Program-made: the position numbers and the translations under genes | Origin: CAWBRT01 sp963832365 | GTDB lineage: Bacteria > Acidobacteriota > Terriglobia > Terriglobales > Acidobacteriaceae | NCBI GenBank assembly: GCA_963832365.1 | Contig: CAWHUL010000002.1 | Location: 124,001 to 188,000 of the forward strand | Direction of reading: 5' to 3' | DNA: 64,000 nucleotides | The notes under the pieces: generated by a model | Seen by the model: the letters and a program-made list of their open reading frames with translations, nothing else | Told to the model about the DNA's origin: nothing | The model's database searches: none | Shown here: positions 1-7,802 of the stretch, piece after piece | Layout: every line of letters starts with the position of its first letter | Numbering within the stretch: the stretch's first letter is position 1

Positions 1-588
1 TCTGCCGGAGAAACGGGTCACCGCATGGTCGAAGCTTCCCCAGAAGAAGTGCACCGGGCTGACTTTACCAATGAAGCGCGACCTGAATTCTTCGAAGACG
101 TTATCGACCCAGACCAGAATGCGCCAGAAGCGCTGTGCGGCATCGGCGTCATACGAGGCGTGAATATGATCGGTTTCGAATCGAATCGGGTTGGGAATTT
201 CGACCGGCATCGTCCATATCTTTACATTGATTCCGAGCGAGGCCAGTGTTGGCATGAATTCCTGATAGAACTCCGCGACGCTCTGAGGCCGTAACGGCAG
301 AGCTCTGCTGTTGCCGTCGCTCAGTTCGATGAGGAGCTTGTGATCGAGGAAATCGAAAGCAATGTCGAATGAACCCAAGCCGTGCGGAATCGGGGGCGTC
401 GCGAGGCCACGCGAGGTCACGCGCAAGGTCGCGTTCCACCAGTGGTTCACCTTGGGAGTGAGTTGCAGCTGAACTTTGCCGACGATTTGCAACCACATGT
501 GAAGGGTCGCAAGGGTCTCGCTCCAACTGCGTAAAGGCAGCGCCGGCAAGGGGTCCGTGATGGAATATCCGATTGGCTCCGCTTTCAT
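1..588 (-). CDS. DUF5996 family protein, partial (C-terminus beyond the window)
   Basis: An open leftward frame of 196 codons begins at ATG 588 and reaches the window edge without a stop. An AAGGAG ribosome site sits seven bases before the ATG. The product begins MKAEPIGYSITDPLPALPLR and continues with the sequence W-x-E-T-L-A-T-L-H-M-W-x-Q-I-V-G-K, the opening typical of DUF5996 proteins as I know them. Later parts (GLGSFDIAFDFLDHKL, HIHASYDADAAQRFWRIL) also fit that family. DUF5996 has no established function; members are soluble and about 300 residues long, so roughly a third is missing here. The frame was read directly from the bases. It is divergent from the GalB-like gene to its right, so the interval 589-838 should hold both promoters. 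Confidence 0.8.
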   Translation of the reverse strand, partial: MKAEPIGYSITDPLPALPLRSWSETLATLHMWLQIVGKVQLQLTPKVNHWWNATLRVTSRGLATPPIPHGLGSFDIAFDFLDHKLLIELSDGNSRALPLRPQSVAEFYQEFMPTLASLGINVKIWTMPVEIPNPIRFETDHIHASYDADAAQRFWRILVWVDNVFEEFRSRFIGKVSPVHFFWGSFDHAVTRFSGR

Positions 589-838
589 TGCCCGCTCCTT
601 TCACCTGCGGCTGAGATGGCTCTCTCGGCGGTAAAGCCGAGGTATACTTTTCAAAACCGAGTGATGAACAGGTTATAAAGATGTTTGGGAAACCGGGACG
701 GTTGTGTCAACTCGCGCGTGGGGGGAAACAACTTTTTAATCTTGCAAAAGGGCGCACGAGCATTAACAATTCGAGCCAATCGGAGCCGAACAAGGTGGGC
801 GGCGGCAGCCGCAAAGTAACACAGTGAGAGAGGGAAAC

Positions 839-1558
839 TTGGCAGACAACAAATCATTAGTCGTGGTGAGTGCGCACGCGGCCGACTTCATTTGGCGGGC
901 TGGCGGAGCGATTGCGGTTCATACCAAGCAGCACCATTACAGGGCGGTCGTAGTATGCCTGAGTGCGGGCGAGCGCGGCGAGTCGAACGAAGTGTGGGCG
1001 GCGGAGCCGAATCTCACCATAGAGGAAGTGCGTGCACGCCGCAAAGTTGAGGCAGAGCAGGCGGCGGAAGTGCTGGGCGCCGAGATCCATTTTTTCGATC
1101 AGCAGGACTATCTGATGTCTCCAAGTTCCAGCGTGGTCGAGAGGCTCGTCGACATCTACCGGGACGCGCAGCCGCGATTCATTCTGACGCATCCCCAGGT
1201 AGATCCCTCGAACTGGGATCACGTTACGGCTTGCCGACTGGCGCTGGAGGCGCGCATGGTAGCCCAGGCGCCGGGACGGAAGGGCGGCGAGATCATTGCC
1301 GCGCCCCAGGTGTATTGCTTTGAGCCGCACCAGAGCGAGCTTTGTGAGTACCGGCCGGATACACTTCTCGATATCTCCGAGGTCTGGGAACTCAAGTGGC
1401 GCGCGATGCTGTGCATTAAATCGCAGACTAAAATGTGGCCTTATTACAAGAACGTCGCGGAGCAGCGTGGCAATACCGCACGGCGGCGGACCGAGCGCAA
1501 GATCACGCACGCCGAAGCGTACCAAAGAATTTTTCCGAGAACGGTCGAGGAACTCTAA
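839..1558 (+). CDS. PIG-L family protein, GalB-like (4-oxalomesaconate hydratase candidate)
   Basis: The protein has the PIG-L/LmbE zinc fold. The usual AHPDD motif reads AHAAD here: His13 and Asp16 (zinc ligands in the family) are kept, while the Asp that acts as general base in deacetylases is replaced by Ala. A further WDH motif gives His128, the likely third ligand, and THP lies at about 118. From memory, the GalB hydratase of gallate degradation in Pseudomonas putida has the same kind of change and a similar AHxADFxWRAGG start, so a hydratase role is more likely than sugar deacetylation. I chose the TTG at 839 because GAGAGGGA lies just before it; a GTG at 824 is the longer alternative but has no ribosome site. 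The gene heads a cluster with an MFS transporter, a dehydrogenase and a reductase. No ring-cleavage dioxygenase or aldolase is visible nearby. Confidence 0.75.
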   Translation: MADNKSLVVVSAHAADFIWRAGGAIAVHTKQHHYRAVVVCLSAGERGESNEVWAAEPNLTIEEVRARRKVEAEQAAEVLGAEIHFFDQQDYLMSPSSSVVERLVDIYRDAQPRFILTHPQVDPSNWDHVTACRLALEARMVAQAPGRKGGEIIAAPQVYCFEPHQSELCEYRPDTLLDISEVWELKWRAMLCIKSQTKMWPYYKNVAEQRGNTARRRTERKITHAEAYQRIFPRTVEEL

Positions 1559-1620
1559 GCTGACGCTTGGCGATTCGCGTGCTGTTTTCTGGGTCGAACC
1601 AATTTACGGAAGGCGGGAGC

Positions 1621-2928
1621 ATGTCAGAAGGCAACGATCAATCCGCGGCAGCGGTCGCGAAGCAACCGAAGAAGGGGAGGCTGGGTTGGTACTCCGACCT
1701 CACTAACCGGGAAAGACTGACCTATTGGGCGTGCTTCGGCGGCCTCGGCCTGGATGCGATGGACACGACCATCTACGCCTTGGTGATGCCGACTTTGATC
1801 GCCATTGTGGGCATTACCAAGCCGCAAGCCGGGATCATTGCGTCGGCTGCCTTGATCGGCTCCGCGGTTGGGGGCTGGCTTGCAGGGATCGCGGCGGACC
1901 GCTTCGGGCGGGTGCGCGTGTTGCAGGTTACCATCCTGTTGGTGGCGGGCTTCACGTTTCTCTCGGCCTTCACGAATTCGTTCTGGCAGCTTTTGCTGGC
2001 GCGAAGTATCCAGGGACTCGGCTACGGCGGAGAGGCTGCGGTCGGCGGCGTACTCATCAGCGAGACCGTGGCGCCGCACCTTCGCGGACGCGTCGCGGCA
2101 TCAATTCAGAGCGGGTACGCGATTGGCTACGCGCTGTCGACGGCAATGATGCCGATCATTTTTGGATACTTTTCGCAGGCGATGGCATGGCGGGTGTTCT
2201 TCGGTATTGGGCTGCTTCCAGCCGTGTTCGTGATATTTATCCGGCGTTTCGTGCCCGAATCCACTCTCTATGTTGAATCGCACAAGCAGAAGGCAAAGAC
2301 GGCGGAGAGTAATTTCTGGGATATCTTCGTGCCTCCGCATCTGAAGAACACGATCACGGCAACATTGCTTTCCACCGGCATTCTGGGCGGCGCCTACGTG
2401 ATGATTACCTGGCTGCCCACATATCTTCGAACTGTCTTGCATCTGCGCGTATCCTCCACGGCAGGCTACCTGGCGCTCAATATTCTCGGCTCTTTCGTCG
2501 GGCCGTTTGCCTATGGCTTCCTGAGCGATTGGATTGGCCGGCGCAGGAGCTTCATGATTTTCCTTTGCTGCCAGGCTACCAACGTGGCGATCTACATGTT
2601 TGCGCCCATCACCGCCACGACGACGATGGTGCTCGGGTTCTTTCTCGGCGCATTCCAGGGAGGTCTTGCCTCGGGCATGCTGCCCTCATTCTCCGAACTG
2701 TTTCCCACTCGCATTCGCGCCAGCGGGCAGGGATTCTCGCTGAGTGGAGGACGCGGTTTCGGGGCCGTGGTTCCGGCAATGGTCGGTGTGCTGGCGGCAA
2801 CCTGGCCGCTTCAGCGAGCGATGGGAGTGTGCGCCCTCTCGGCGTATGCCGTGGCGCTCGTCGCCGCTTATCTGCTGCTGGAGACCAAGGGAGCCGATCT
2901 GCGGGCCGAAGCAGCAACCGGCAAGTAA
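1621..2928 (+). CDS. MFS transporter, organic/aromatic acid type
   Basis: This is a 435-residue inner-membrane protein with about twelve hydrophobic segments. The first helix carries GLGLDAMDTTIYALVMPTL, which resembles the DGxDTT start of the aromatic acid/H+ symporter group. The loop 2-3 signature appears as GIAADRFGRVRV, and the second half repeats it as GFLSDWIGRRRS. ATG 1621 is preferred because GGCGGGAG precedes it; the open frame extends upstream to 1567 without a good ribosome site. It lies 62 bases after the GalB-like gene and 15 bases before the dehydrogenase gene, so the set is probably one transcript and this protein the likely importer of its substrate. The exact substrate cannot be read from the sequence; sugar or dicarboxylate transport are alternatives. 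Confidence 0.85.
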   Translation: MSEGNDQSAAAVAKQPKKGRLGWYSDLTNRERLTYWACFGGLGLDAMDTTIYALVMPTLIAIVGITKPQAGIIASAALIGSAVGGWLAGIAADRFGRVRVLQVTILLVAGFTFLSAFTNSFWQLLLARSIQGLGYGGEAAVGGVLISETVAPHLRGRVAASIQSGYAIGYALSTAMMPIIFGYFSQAMAWRVFFGIGLLPAVFVIFIRRFVPESTLYVESHKQKAKTAESNFWDIFVPPHLKNTITATLLSTGILGGAYVMITWLPTYLRTVLHLRVSSTAGYLALNILGSFVGPFAYGFLSDWIGRRRSFMIFLCCQATNVAIYMFAPITATTTMVLGFFLGAFQGGLASGMLPSFSELFPTRIRASGQGFSLSGGRGFGAVVPAMVGVLAATWPLQRAMGVCALSAYAVALVAAYLLLETKGADLRAEAATGK

Positions 2929-2943
2929 TTGGGAAGATGAGAC

Positions 2944-3930
2944 ATGGCGAAACATCCATTGCGGGTGCTGGTGACAGGTGCGGAGCTGGTTCGCAGCGCC
3001 GTCGATAAGCTTGCTTCCATCGGCGCAAGCCTGACGATGATGCCGGGAAAGGTGAGCGAGCAACGACTCATCGAAGAGCTTGCAAAGCAACCGGTGCAGG
3101 CGATCCTGATGCGCGGAAATCCCCCGCTCAGCGAGGCGGTTTTGGCGGCCGCGCCTGAGTTACGTGTGATTGCCAAGCATGGAGTCGGCGTCGATTCGGT
3201 AGATATTGCTGCGGCAACCGCGCGAAAGGTGCTGGTGATGGTTGCAGGCGACGCCAATGCCCCCGCAGTGGCGGAACTTACCCTTGGGTGCATATTGGCG
3301 TTGGGGCGCGAGTTGGAGCCACTGAGCGCTCGCGTCAGATCGGGACATTGGGATCGCGGGAGCTATCACGGCAGGGAGCTTCGAGGCCGCACGCTCGGGC
3401 TGATCGGCTTTGGCCGAATCGGTCGGAGGGTGGCGGAGCTGGCTCAATGTTTTGGAATGCGCGTGGTGGTCTTGACACGCTCGCCGGAGTCGATCACCCC
3501 GGCGCTCGCGGAAAGAGCGGGAAGCTTGGATGCGCTTCTCGGCTCCTCGGACATTATTAGCCTGCATTGCCCGCTCACGGCCGAGACGCGCGGAATGATG
3601 AATCGCCGGGCATTCGCCATGATGAAGCCGGGAGCGTTGTTTATCAACACCGCGCGTGGAGCCCTGGTCGACGAGGCGGCTCTGGCGGAAGCGCTGACCA
3701 GCGGACGGTTGGCGGGTGCTGCTCTTGACACCCTAACCGAAGAGCCTCCCGCGCCGGGCAGTCTGTTGCTATCGGCTCCGAACCTGATCATCACTCCGCA
3801 TATCGCGGGGCAGACCGGCGCGGCCGTGGAGCGCATGGGCATTGCCGCCGCTGAAAACATCGTCGCAGTGCTTACGGGTGGCGCCGTGGATCGGGCTAAC
3901 GTCGTGAACTACAGGTCGCTGTCGAGTTGA
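2944..3930 (+). CDS. D-isomer-specific 2-hydroxyacid dehydrogenase (SerA-like)
   Basis: A 328-residue cytosolic NAD(P)-dependent oxidoreductase that should interconvert a 2-keto acid and a D-2-hydroxy acid. The nucleotide-binding motif GFGRIGRR lies near residue 156. The catalytic Arg of NTARGALVDE is near 237, the Glu of TEEPP near 266, and the His of TPHIAG near 285, so all three active-site residues of the family are present. There is no C-terminal ACT or regulatory domain, so it is shorter than many bacterial phosphoglycerate dehydrogenases, and the cluster context does not suggest serine synthesis. It follows the MFS gene by 15 bases. I infer a role in metabolising the product of the GalB-like enzyme or the transported acid. 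Confidence 0.85.
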   Translation: MAKHPLRVLVTGAELVRSAVDKLASIGASLTMMPGKVSEQRLIEELAKQPVQAILMRGNPPLSEAVLAAAPELRVIAKHGVGVDSVDIAAATARKVLVMVAGDANAPAVAELTLGCILALGRELEPLSARVRSGHWDRGSYHGRELRGRTLGLIGFGRIGRRVAELAQCFGMRVVVLTRSPESITPALAERAGSLDALLGSSDIISLHCPLTAETRGMMNRRAFAMMKPGALFINTARGALVDEAALAEALTSGRLAGAALDTLTEEPPAPGSLLLSAPNLIITPHIAGQTGAAVERMGIAAAENIVAVLTGGAVDRANVVNYRSLSS

Positions 3931-3974
3931 TACGCGGCAGCATCAAGATATGAGTAAAGAGAGGGACTTGAAAA

Positions 3975-4913
3975 GTGAAGCACAGAAAGTTGGGGAAATC
4001 GGAGCTGCAAGTTTCGGTGGTTGGGCTGGGATGCAACAACTTTGGATTCGTCGCGAACATGGATGTCGAAGCATCGCGCAAGGTCATCGATAAGGCGCTC
4101 GAAGTGGGTATCAATTTTTTCGACACGTCGGATAGTTACGGCACCTCGGAAGAGATCATGGGCGAAGTGCTGGGCGAACGGCGGAAGAAGATCGTGCTGG
4201 CGACCAAGGTGGGAGCGAAGCAGAACCCGGAGGGCCAGAAGAGCGGCGTTTCACGCAAGTATATTCTGGCCGAGGTGGAGGAAAGTCTGCGGCGGCTCAG
4301 GACCGATTGGCTCGATCTCTACCAGATTCATTACCCCGATCCCAAGACCCCGATCGAAGAAACCTTGCGCGCCTTGGACGACCTGGTGAAACAAGGGAAG
4401 GTCCGCTACATCGGGTGCTCGAACTTCTCGGCGGCGCAACTGGATGAGGCTCAGAAGACCGTCGCGGAAAAGAAGCTCAGCAGTCTTGTTTCCAGCCAGG
4501 ATGAATACAGCCTGGTGGCGCGCGGCATTGAGCGCGAGCTGCTGCCGGCGATTGAGCGGCATGGGATGGGCGAGCTTCCGTATTTTCCGCTGGCGAGCGG
4601 GCTGCTTACGGGAAAGTACAGGATGGGCCAGCCTGCTCCAAGCGGCTCGCGACTGGCGAACAAACAGGCTTTGGCAGACAAGTACCACACGGCCGCTAAC
4701 CTGGAGAAGGCAGCACGCCTGGAGCAGTTCGCGACGAAACGCGGCCACACTTTACTGGAGCTGGCGTTTAGCTGGCTGGTCGCGAGACCCGCAGTGGCAA
4801 GCGTCATCGCCGGAGCCACCAAGCCGGAACAGATCGAGAAGAATGCCAAAGCCGCAGGGTGGGAGCTGAGCGCGGAGGAATTGGCGGAGATAGATCGGAT
4901 CACTGTTGCTTGA
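3975..4913 (+). CDS. aldo/keto reductase
   Basis: A 312-residue TIM-barrel NADPH oxidoreductase. The catalytic tetrad of the family is visible: Asp in FFDTSDSYG near residue 50, Tyr near 55, Lys in LATKVG near 78 and His in YQIHYPDP near 119. The C-terminal NADPH-binding segment VIAGATKPEQIEKN is also present. The start is GTG 3975 with GAGGGAC upstream; the product begins MKHRKLGKSELQVSVVGLGC, typical of the YghZ/Tas-like subgroup. It closes the rightward cluster that starts with the GalB-like gene, 44 bases after the dehydrogenase. The substrate is unknown; AKRs of this subgroup reduce many aldehydes and ketones. Confidence 0.88.
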   Translation: MKHRKLGKSELQVSVVGLGCNNFGFVANMDVEASRKVIDKALEVGINFFDTSDSYGTSEEIMGEVLGERRKKIVLATKVGAKQNPEGQKSGVSRKYILAEVEESLRRLRTDWLDLYQIHYPDPKTPIEETLRALDDLVKQGKVRYIGCSNFSAAQLDEAQKTVAEKKLSSLVSSQDEYSLVARGIERELLPAIERHGMGELPYFPLASGLLTGKYRMGQPAPSGSRLANKQALADKYHTAANLEKAARLEQFATKRGHTLLELAFSWLVARPAVASVIAGATKPEQIEKNAKAAGWELSAEELAEIDRITVA

Positions 4914-4949
4914 GGTCGGGCGCGAGAGGGTGCTATTCCGGCGGCAGAA

Positions 4950-4997
4950 ACAAAAGGTGGCTCGACTCCGCAGACGATCGAGGGGGCGGAGTCGAGC
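4950..4997 (-). terminator. Intrinsic terminator after glpD, also between convergent genes
   Basis: A perfect 12-bp inverted repeat (4960-4971 with 4986-4997) encloses a 14-base loop. Read leftward, it is followed by CACCTTTTGTTT, so it fits as a terminator of glpD. It lies between the convergent ends of the reductase gene and glpD and may also stop the rightward transcript, though no T-run is present on that side. Confidence 0.65.
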
Positions 4998-5010
4998 GCG
5001 ACGAACATTG

Positions 5011-6672
5011 TTAGCCAACCAACGCATGCTCGGGCTTCAGGCCCGCCGTGCGCATGATGCGCGTGAGTTTGAGCGCATACTCCCGAACTGCCTGCTGGGC
5101 CTGCGTGGACGACCAGCCGTACTCCTGAGCAAGGTAGGAGCCCACCAGCGGCGCTGCGGCAATTGCCGAATTCCAACTAAACCATTGCAACCCAAGGCGC
5201 CGGGCCAGGACATCTTCAATGGAGGCCGCCATCTCGTAGCGAATGCTGTAGACGATCTCCGCCTGGATGCTTGGAGAGCCCGCCACGATGGGCGCTGCCA
5301 GTTGCTTATCGGTGCACGCGAGTTCGAGAATTTCGACCGCATGGGTGCCAAATTTTTCGGTGAGGTGTTGAGCGGTGTCGGGGGAGATGTGAAATTTCGG
5401 AACCAAGGTATGCCAAAAGGTCGGCCCGTAGCCCTCCGCGCCCGTTAGCCGAAAATGCTGCGTCTGACAGGACAAAACGGTTCCCTTCAAATACTGCTGA
5501 ACCACGTTCACCGCATCCTCGGCCATCGCCCGGTACGTAGTCCATTTGCCGCCGAGAACACTGATGAGTCCGCTCTCTTGATTCAGTTCCACCTCATGAT
5601 CCCGAATCAGTTTCTTGGTAGTGCGCGCATCTCCCGGACTCACCAACGGTCTTAGTCCCGCGATACCGCTCACAACCTGATCTATGCTAAAAGGCCGCTT
5701 CCAATATCGATTCAGATGCCTGAGCAAGTACTCCACTTCTTCTTGTTTCACCGATAGATCATCATCCAATGTCGCTTCGTCGTCGGTGGTTCCAACCAGA
5801 AGCCTGCCCATCCACGGGATGGCAAAGATCACGCGCCCGTCATCTGTTTTGGGAATGAGCATCGCATCAAGCCGGAAGGCGGCCTCCAAGGGAAGCAGAA
5901 TGTGTATCCCTTTGCTCAGCCGAAGCCGTGGATGAATGCCGGGGTTCGCAAGTGTCCGGACGCGGTCCGAGAAGGGACCCGTGGCATTGACGAAGGCTTT
6001 GGCGCTCACGGTGAAGCGCTCCGGAAACAGTTGGTCTTCGACGTGTGCTTCCGATAGCTTGCCGTCCTTAGTTTTGGCAAAATCGGCGACGCGCGCATAG
6101 TTGAGCGCGGTGCCTCCGTTTTCAACGAAGGTTTTGAGCAGCGCAATACCGTACCGGGCGTCGTCGAATTGCCCGTCCGTATACGCGACCGTTCCCACCA
6201 GGCCCGAAGTGTTCAGCATCGGCAGGCGCACCGTGGATTCGCGGACCGAGAGGAAACGGCTGGGGGAAAGCATGCCTCGACCGGAAATCCAGTCATAGAG
6301 CTTCAGTCCGGTTTTGAAATAAAACGCGTCGCAGCGGCTGAAGCATGGCACAAGGAGTTCCAGCGGACGAGCGAGAAACGGAGCATTGTCCAACATCAGC
6401 TTACGTTCGCGCAGGGCCCGCTTGACGACGCGATATTGACCGAAATCGCATTCCGCAACCGACTGTTGCAGGTATCTGACGCCGCCATGCACGAGTTTGG
6501 TGGAAGCACTGGAGGTTGCCGAGACGAAGTCGGCGGCGTCCAGCAAAACCGTTCGCAGGCCGCGAAGTTGCGCGTCGAGCGCGCACCCCGCTCCGGTCGC
6601 CCCGCCACCGATCACGCAGAGATCAAATGTCGTGCTCTTGATATTCGCCATTGTCTCGGAGCGGCTCTTCAT
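5011..6672 (-). CDS. glpD: Aerobic glycerol-3-phosphate dehydrogenase
   Basis: This 553-residue FAD flavoprotein oxidises sn-glycerol 3-phosphate to dihydroxyacetone phosphate at the inner membrane and passes electrons to quinone. The FAD-binding GGGATGAG is near residue 22, followed by STKLVHGGVRYLQ, a hallmark of GlpD. Later GlpD blocks are ALNYARV, FVNATGPFSD, IPWMGRLLVGTTD and SVLGGKWTTYRAMAEDAV. The C-terminal helical domain is complete. I placed the start at ATG 6672, where AAGGGGA lies five bases upstream; the frame is open to 6765 but that extension crosses the leader hairpins. A second in-frame ATG lies seven codons inside. The leader has a terminator/antiterminator arrangement and the divergent neighbour encodes GlpP, so expression is probably switched on by glycerol 3-phosphate through antitermination. 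Confidence 0.93.
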   Translation of the reverse strand: MKSRSETMANIKSTTFDLCVIGGGATGAGCALDAQLRGLRTVLLDAADFVSATSSASTKLVHGGVRYLQQSVAECDFGQYRVVKRALRERKLMLDNAPFLARPLELLVPCFSRCDAFYFKTGLKLYDWISGRGMLSPSRFLSVRESTVRLPMLNTSGLVGTVAYTDGQFDDARYGIALLKTFVENGGTALNYARVADFAKTKDGKLSEAHVEDQLFPERFTVSAKAFVNATGPFSDRVRTLANPGIHPRLRLSKGIHILLPLEAAFRLDAMLIPKTDDGRVIFAIPWMGRLLVGTTDDEATLDDDLSVKQEEVEYLLRHLNRYWKRPFSIDQVVSGIAGLRPLVSPGDARTTKKLIRDHEVELNQESGLISVLGGKWTTYRAMAEDAVNVVQQYLKGTVLSCQTQHFRLTGAEGYGPTFWHTLVPKFHISPDTAQHLTEKFGTHAVEILELACTDKQLAAPIVAGSPSIQAEIVYSIRYEMAASIEDVLARRLGLQWFSWNSAIAAAPLVGSYLAQEYGWSSTQAQQAVREYALKLTRIMRTAGLKPEHALVG

Positions 6673-6720
6673 CGGGTCCCCTTTTTCGTCGCAAAATGTG
6701 GTAAAGCCTCGTAATCGGGA

Positions 6721-6790
6721 CAAAGCAAAAGCCGCCCAAAAGAGGCGGCTTGCATGGTTAATCATGCAGGAGGCTTCTCTTGGGCGGCTT
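6721..6790 (-). promoter_or_regulatory. glpD leader: alternative terminator / antiterminator hairpins (GlpP target candidate)
   Basis: On the leftward strand three segments compete. Segment B (6744-6751, AAGCCGCC) pairs with segment C (6729-6736, GGCGGCTT) to give a tight 8-bp hairpin with a 7-base loop, followed by TTGCTTTG: an intrinsic terminator about 50 bases before the glpD ATG. Segment A (6777-6790) is nearly complementary to a longer stretch of C (6729-6744), with 14 pairs and two extra bases. A:C pairing would destroy the terminator. Between A and B sits another small hairpin (6751-6756 with 6763-6768). In Bacillus subtilis GlpP bound to glycerol 3-phosphate relieves termination in the glpD leader; the adjacent glpP-like gene makes the same mechanism likely here. 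The structures are seen directly, the mechanism is inferred. Confidence 0.7.
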
Positions 6791-6978
6791 CTCTAGTCTC
6801 TGCCGCGATATGAAAATCAGTTTAACCTCGAACCGGCAGTGGCGCAAGGACAAGATGCAAAAGCTTCTTTGGTTTTCTGGCCAAACCTCAGGGCACCCTC
6901 CTTATGAAAAATTCAAAATAGCCGCTATCACGCTCTGTTGCCCAGGGAGATACCTGTTGCGTTTCCGCCGGGCGGCGT

Positions 6979-7653
6979 ATGATCGAACGCGAAACACCAA
7001 GCTACCGGATTGAAGATGCTGGAGCGTTGCGGACCCGCACGCTAAAGGCCCCTCCCGGTACGCATTCCGCCAGGACAGGTGAAGTGGCGAATACACTCGA
7101 ATCCCTTCTGGAACAGAGTCGCATTATCCCGGCGGTGCGCGCCCCGGAACTCTTGTCGAAGGCGACGGCGGCATCGAGCAAGATTGTTTACTTGCTGTGT
7201 GGAACGCCTGAGAACATTGGCGAAATGGCTGGGCAGGTGAGTGCCTGCGGCAAAGTGCCCATTGTAAATCTGGACCTTGTCTCCGGGTTTGCGCGCGACG
7301 CGGCGGCCATTGAATTCATGTCGCATCGCGGCATACGGGGGATCATATCCACGCACCAGGTTCCGCTTCGCGCCGCGCGCGGCCTGGGGCTTTTCGCCAT
7401 ACAGCGCACATTTCTCCTGGATTCGGCCGCGCTGCAAAGTTCCTTACGTTCCATTGAGCAAACCCGTCTCGACGCCATTGAGGTGCTGCCTGCGATCGTG
7501 GCTCCGTATCTGGTGCGCGAGCTAAATCGTGAACACTCTAAACTGCCGATCATTGCCGGAGGGTTAGTGCAATCGCTTCGTCAGATTCAGGATTTGATAG
7601 ACCAGGGCGTGAATTCGGTTTCCGTCGGCAATCCTGACTACTGGCTTGTGTGA
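6979..7653 (+). CDS. glpP: Glycerol-3-phosphate responsive antiterminator, GlpP family
   Basis: A small TIM-barrel-like RNA-binding regulator. The family pattern is clear in order: RIIPAVRAPELL, IVYLLCGTPENIGEM, GKVPIVNLDLVSGFARD, GIRGIISTHQVPLRAARGLG, AIQRTFLLDS, AIEVLPAIVAPYL and LPIIAGGLVQS. GlpP in Bacillus binds glycerol 3-phosphate and prevents early termination in glp leader mRNAs. The ATG at 6979 has no ribosome site. A GTG at 7084, preceded by AGGACAGGTGAA, would give a 189-residue protein that matches the usual GlpP length of about 190, so the true start may be there. The gene is divergent from glpD and precedes an ABC importer operon in the same direction. GlpP outside Firmicutes is less commonly discussed, which makes the pairing with a glpD leader hairpin notable. 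Confidence 0.85.
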   Translation: MIERETPSYRIEDAGALRTRTLKAPPGTHSARTGEVANTLESLLEQSRIIPAVRAPELLSKATAASSKIVYLLCGTPENIGEMAGQVSACGKVPIVNLDLVSGFARDAAAIEFMSHRGIRGIISTHQVPLRAARGLGLFAIQRTFLLDSAALQSSLRSIEQTRLDAIEVLPAIVAPYLVRELNREHSKLPIIAGGLVQSLRQIQDLIDQGVNSVSVGNPDYWLV

Positions 7654-7700
7654 AGACCGACAGGTTGTGGTGCGCCGCGCGACAAGGTCGCCAAGTTTTT

Positions 7701-7729
7701 TTGACGCGTTTTCCGATCTGCGCGATATG
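7701..7729 (+). promoter_or_regulatory. Candidate sigma70-type promoter for the ABC importer operon
   Basis: TTGACG at 7701-7706 is followed, 17 bases later, by GATATG at 7724-7729 (a TATGCT two bases further on is an alternative -10). A small 6-bp hairpin (7745-7750 with 7758-7763) lies in the predicted 5' untranslated region before the ribosome site AGGAGGGA of the binding-protein gene. That hairpin is not followed by a T-run. Confidence 0.45.
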
Positions 7730-7802
7730 CTATGAACGATTGTGGGAGGCGGGATTTGCCTCCTGTAGTAGAGCCAACAACTTTTATCAGGAGGGACGCG
7801 GT

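Noticed and set aside
149..604. Leftward 151-codon frame at the left edge
   Set aside because: The DUF5996 frame in another register explains this strand and has a proper ribosome site and family sequence.
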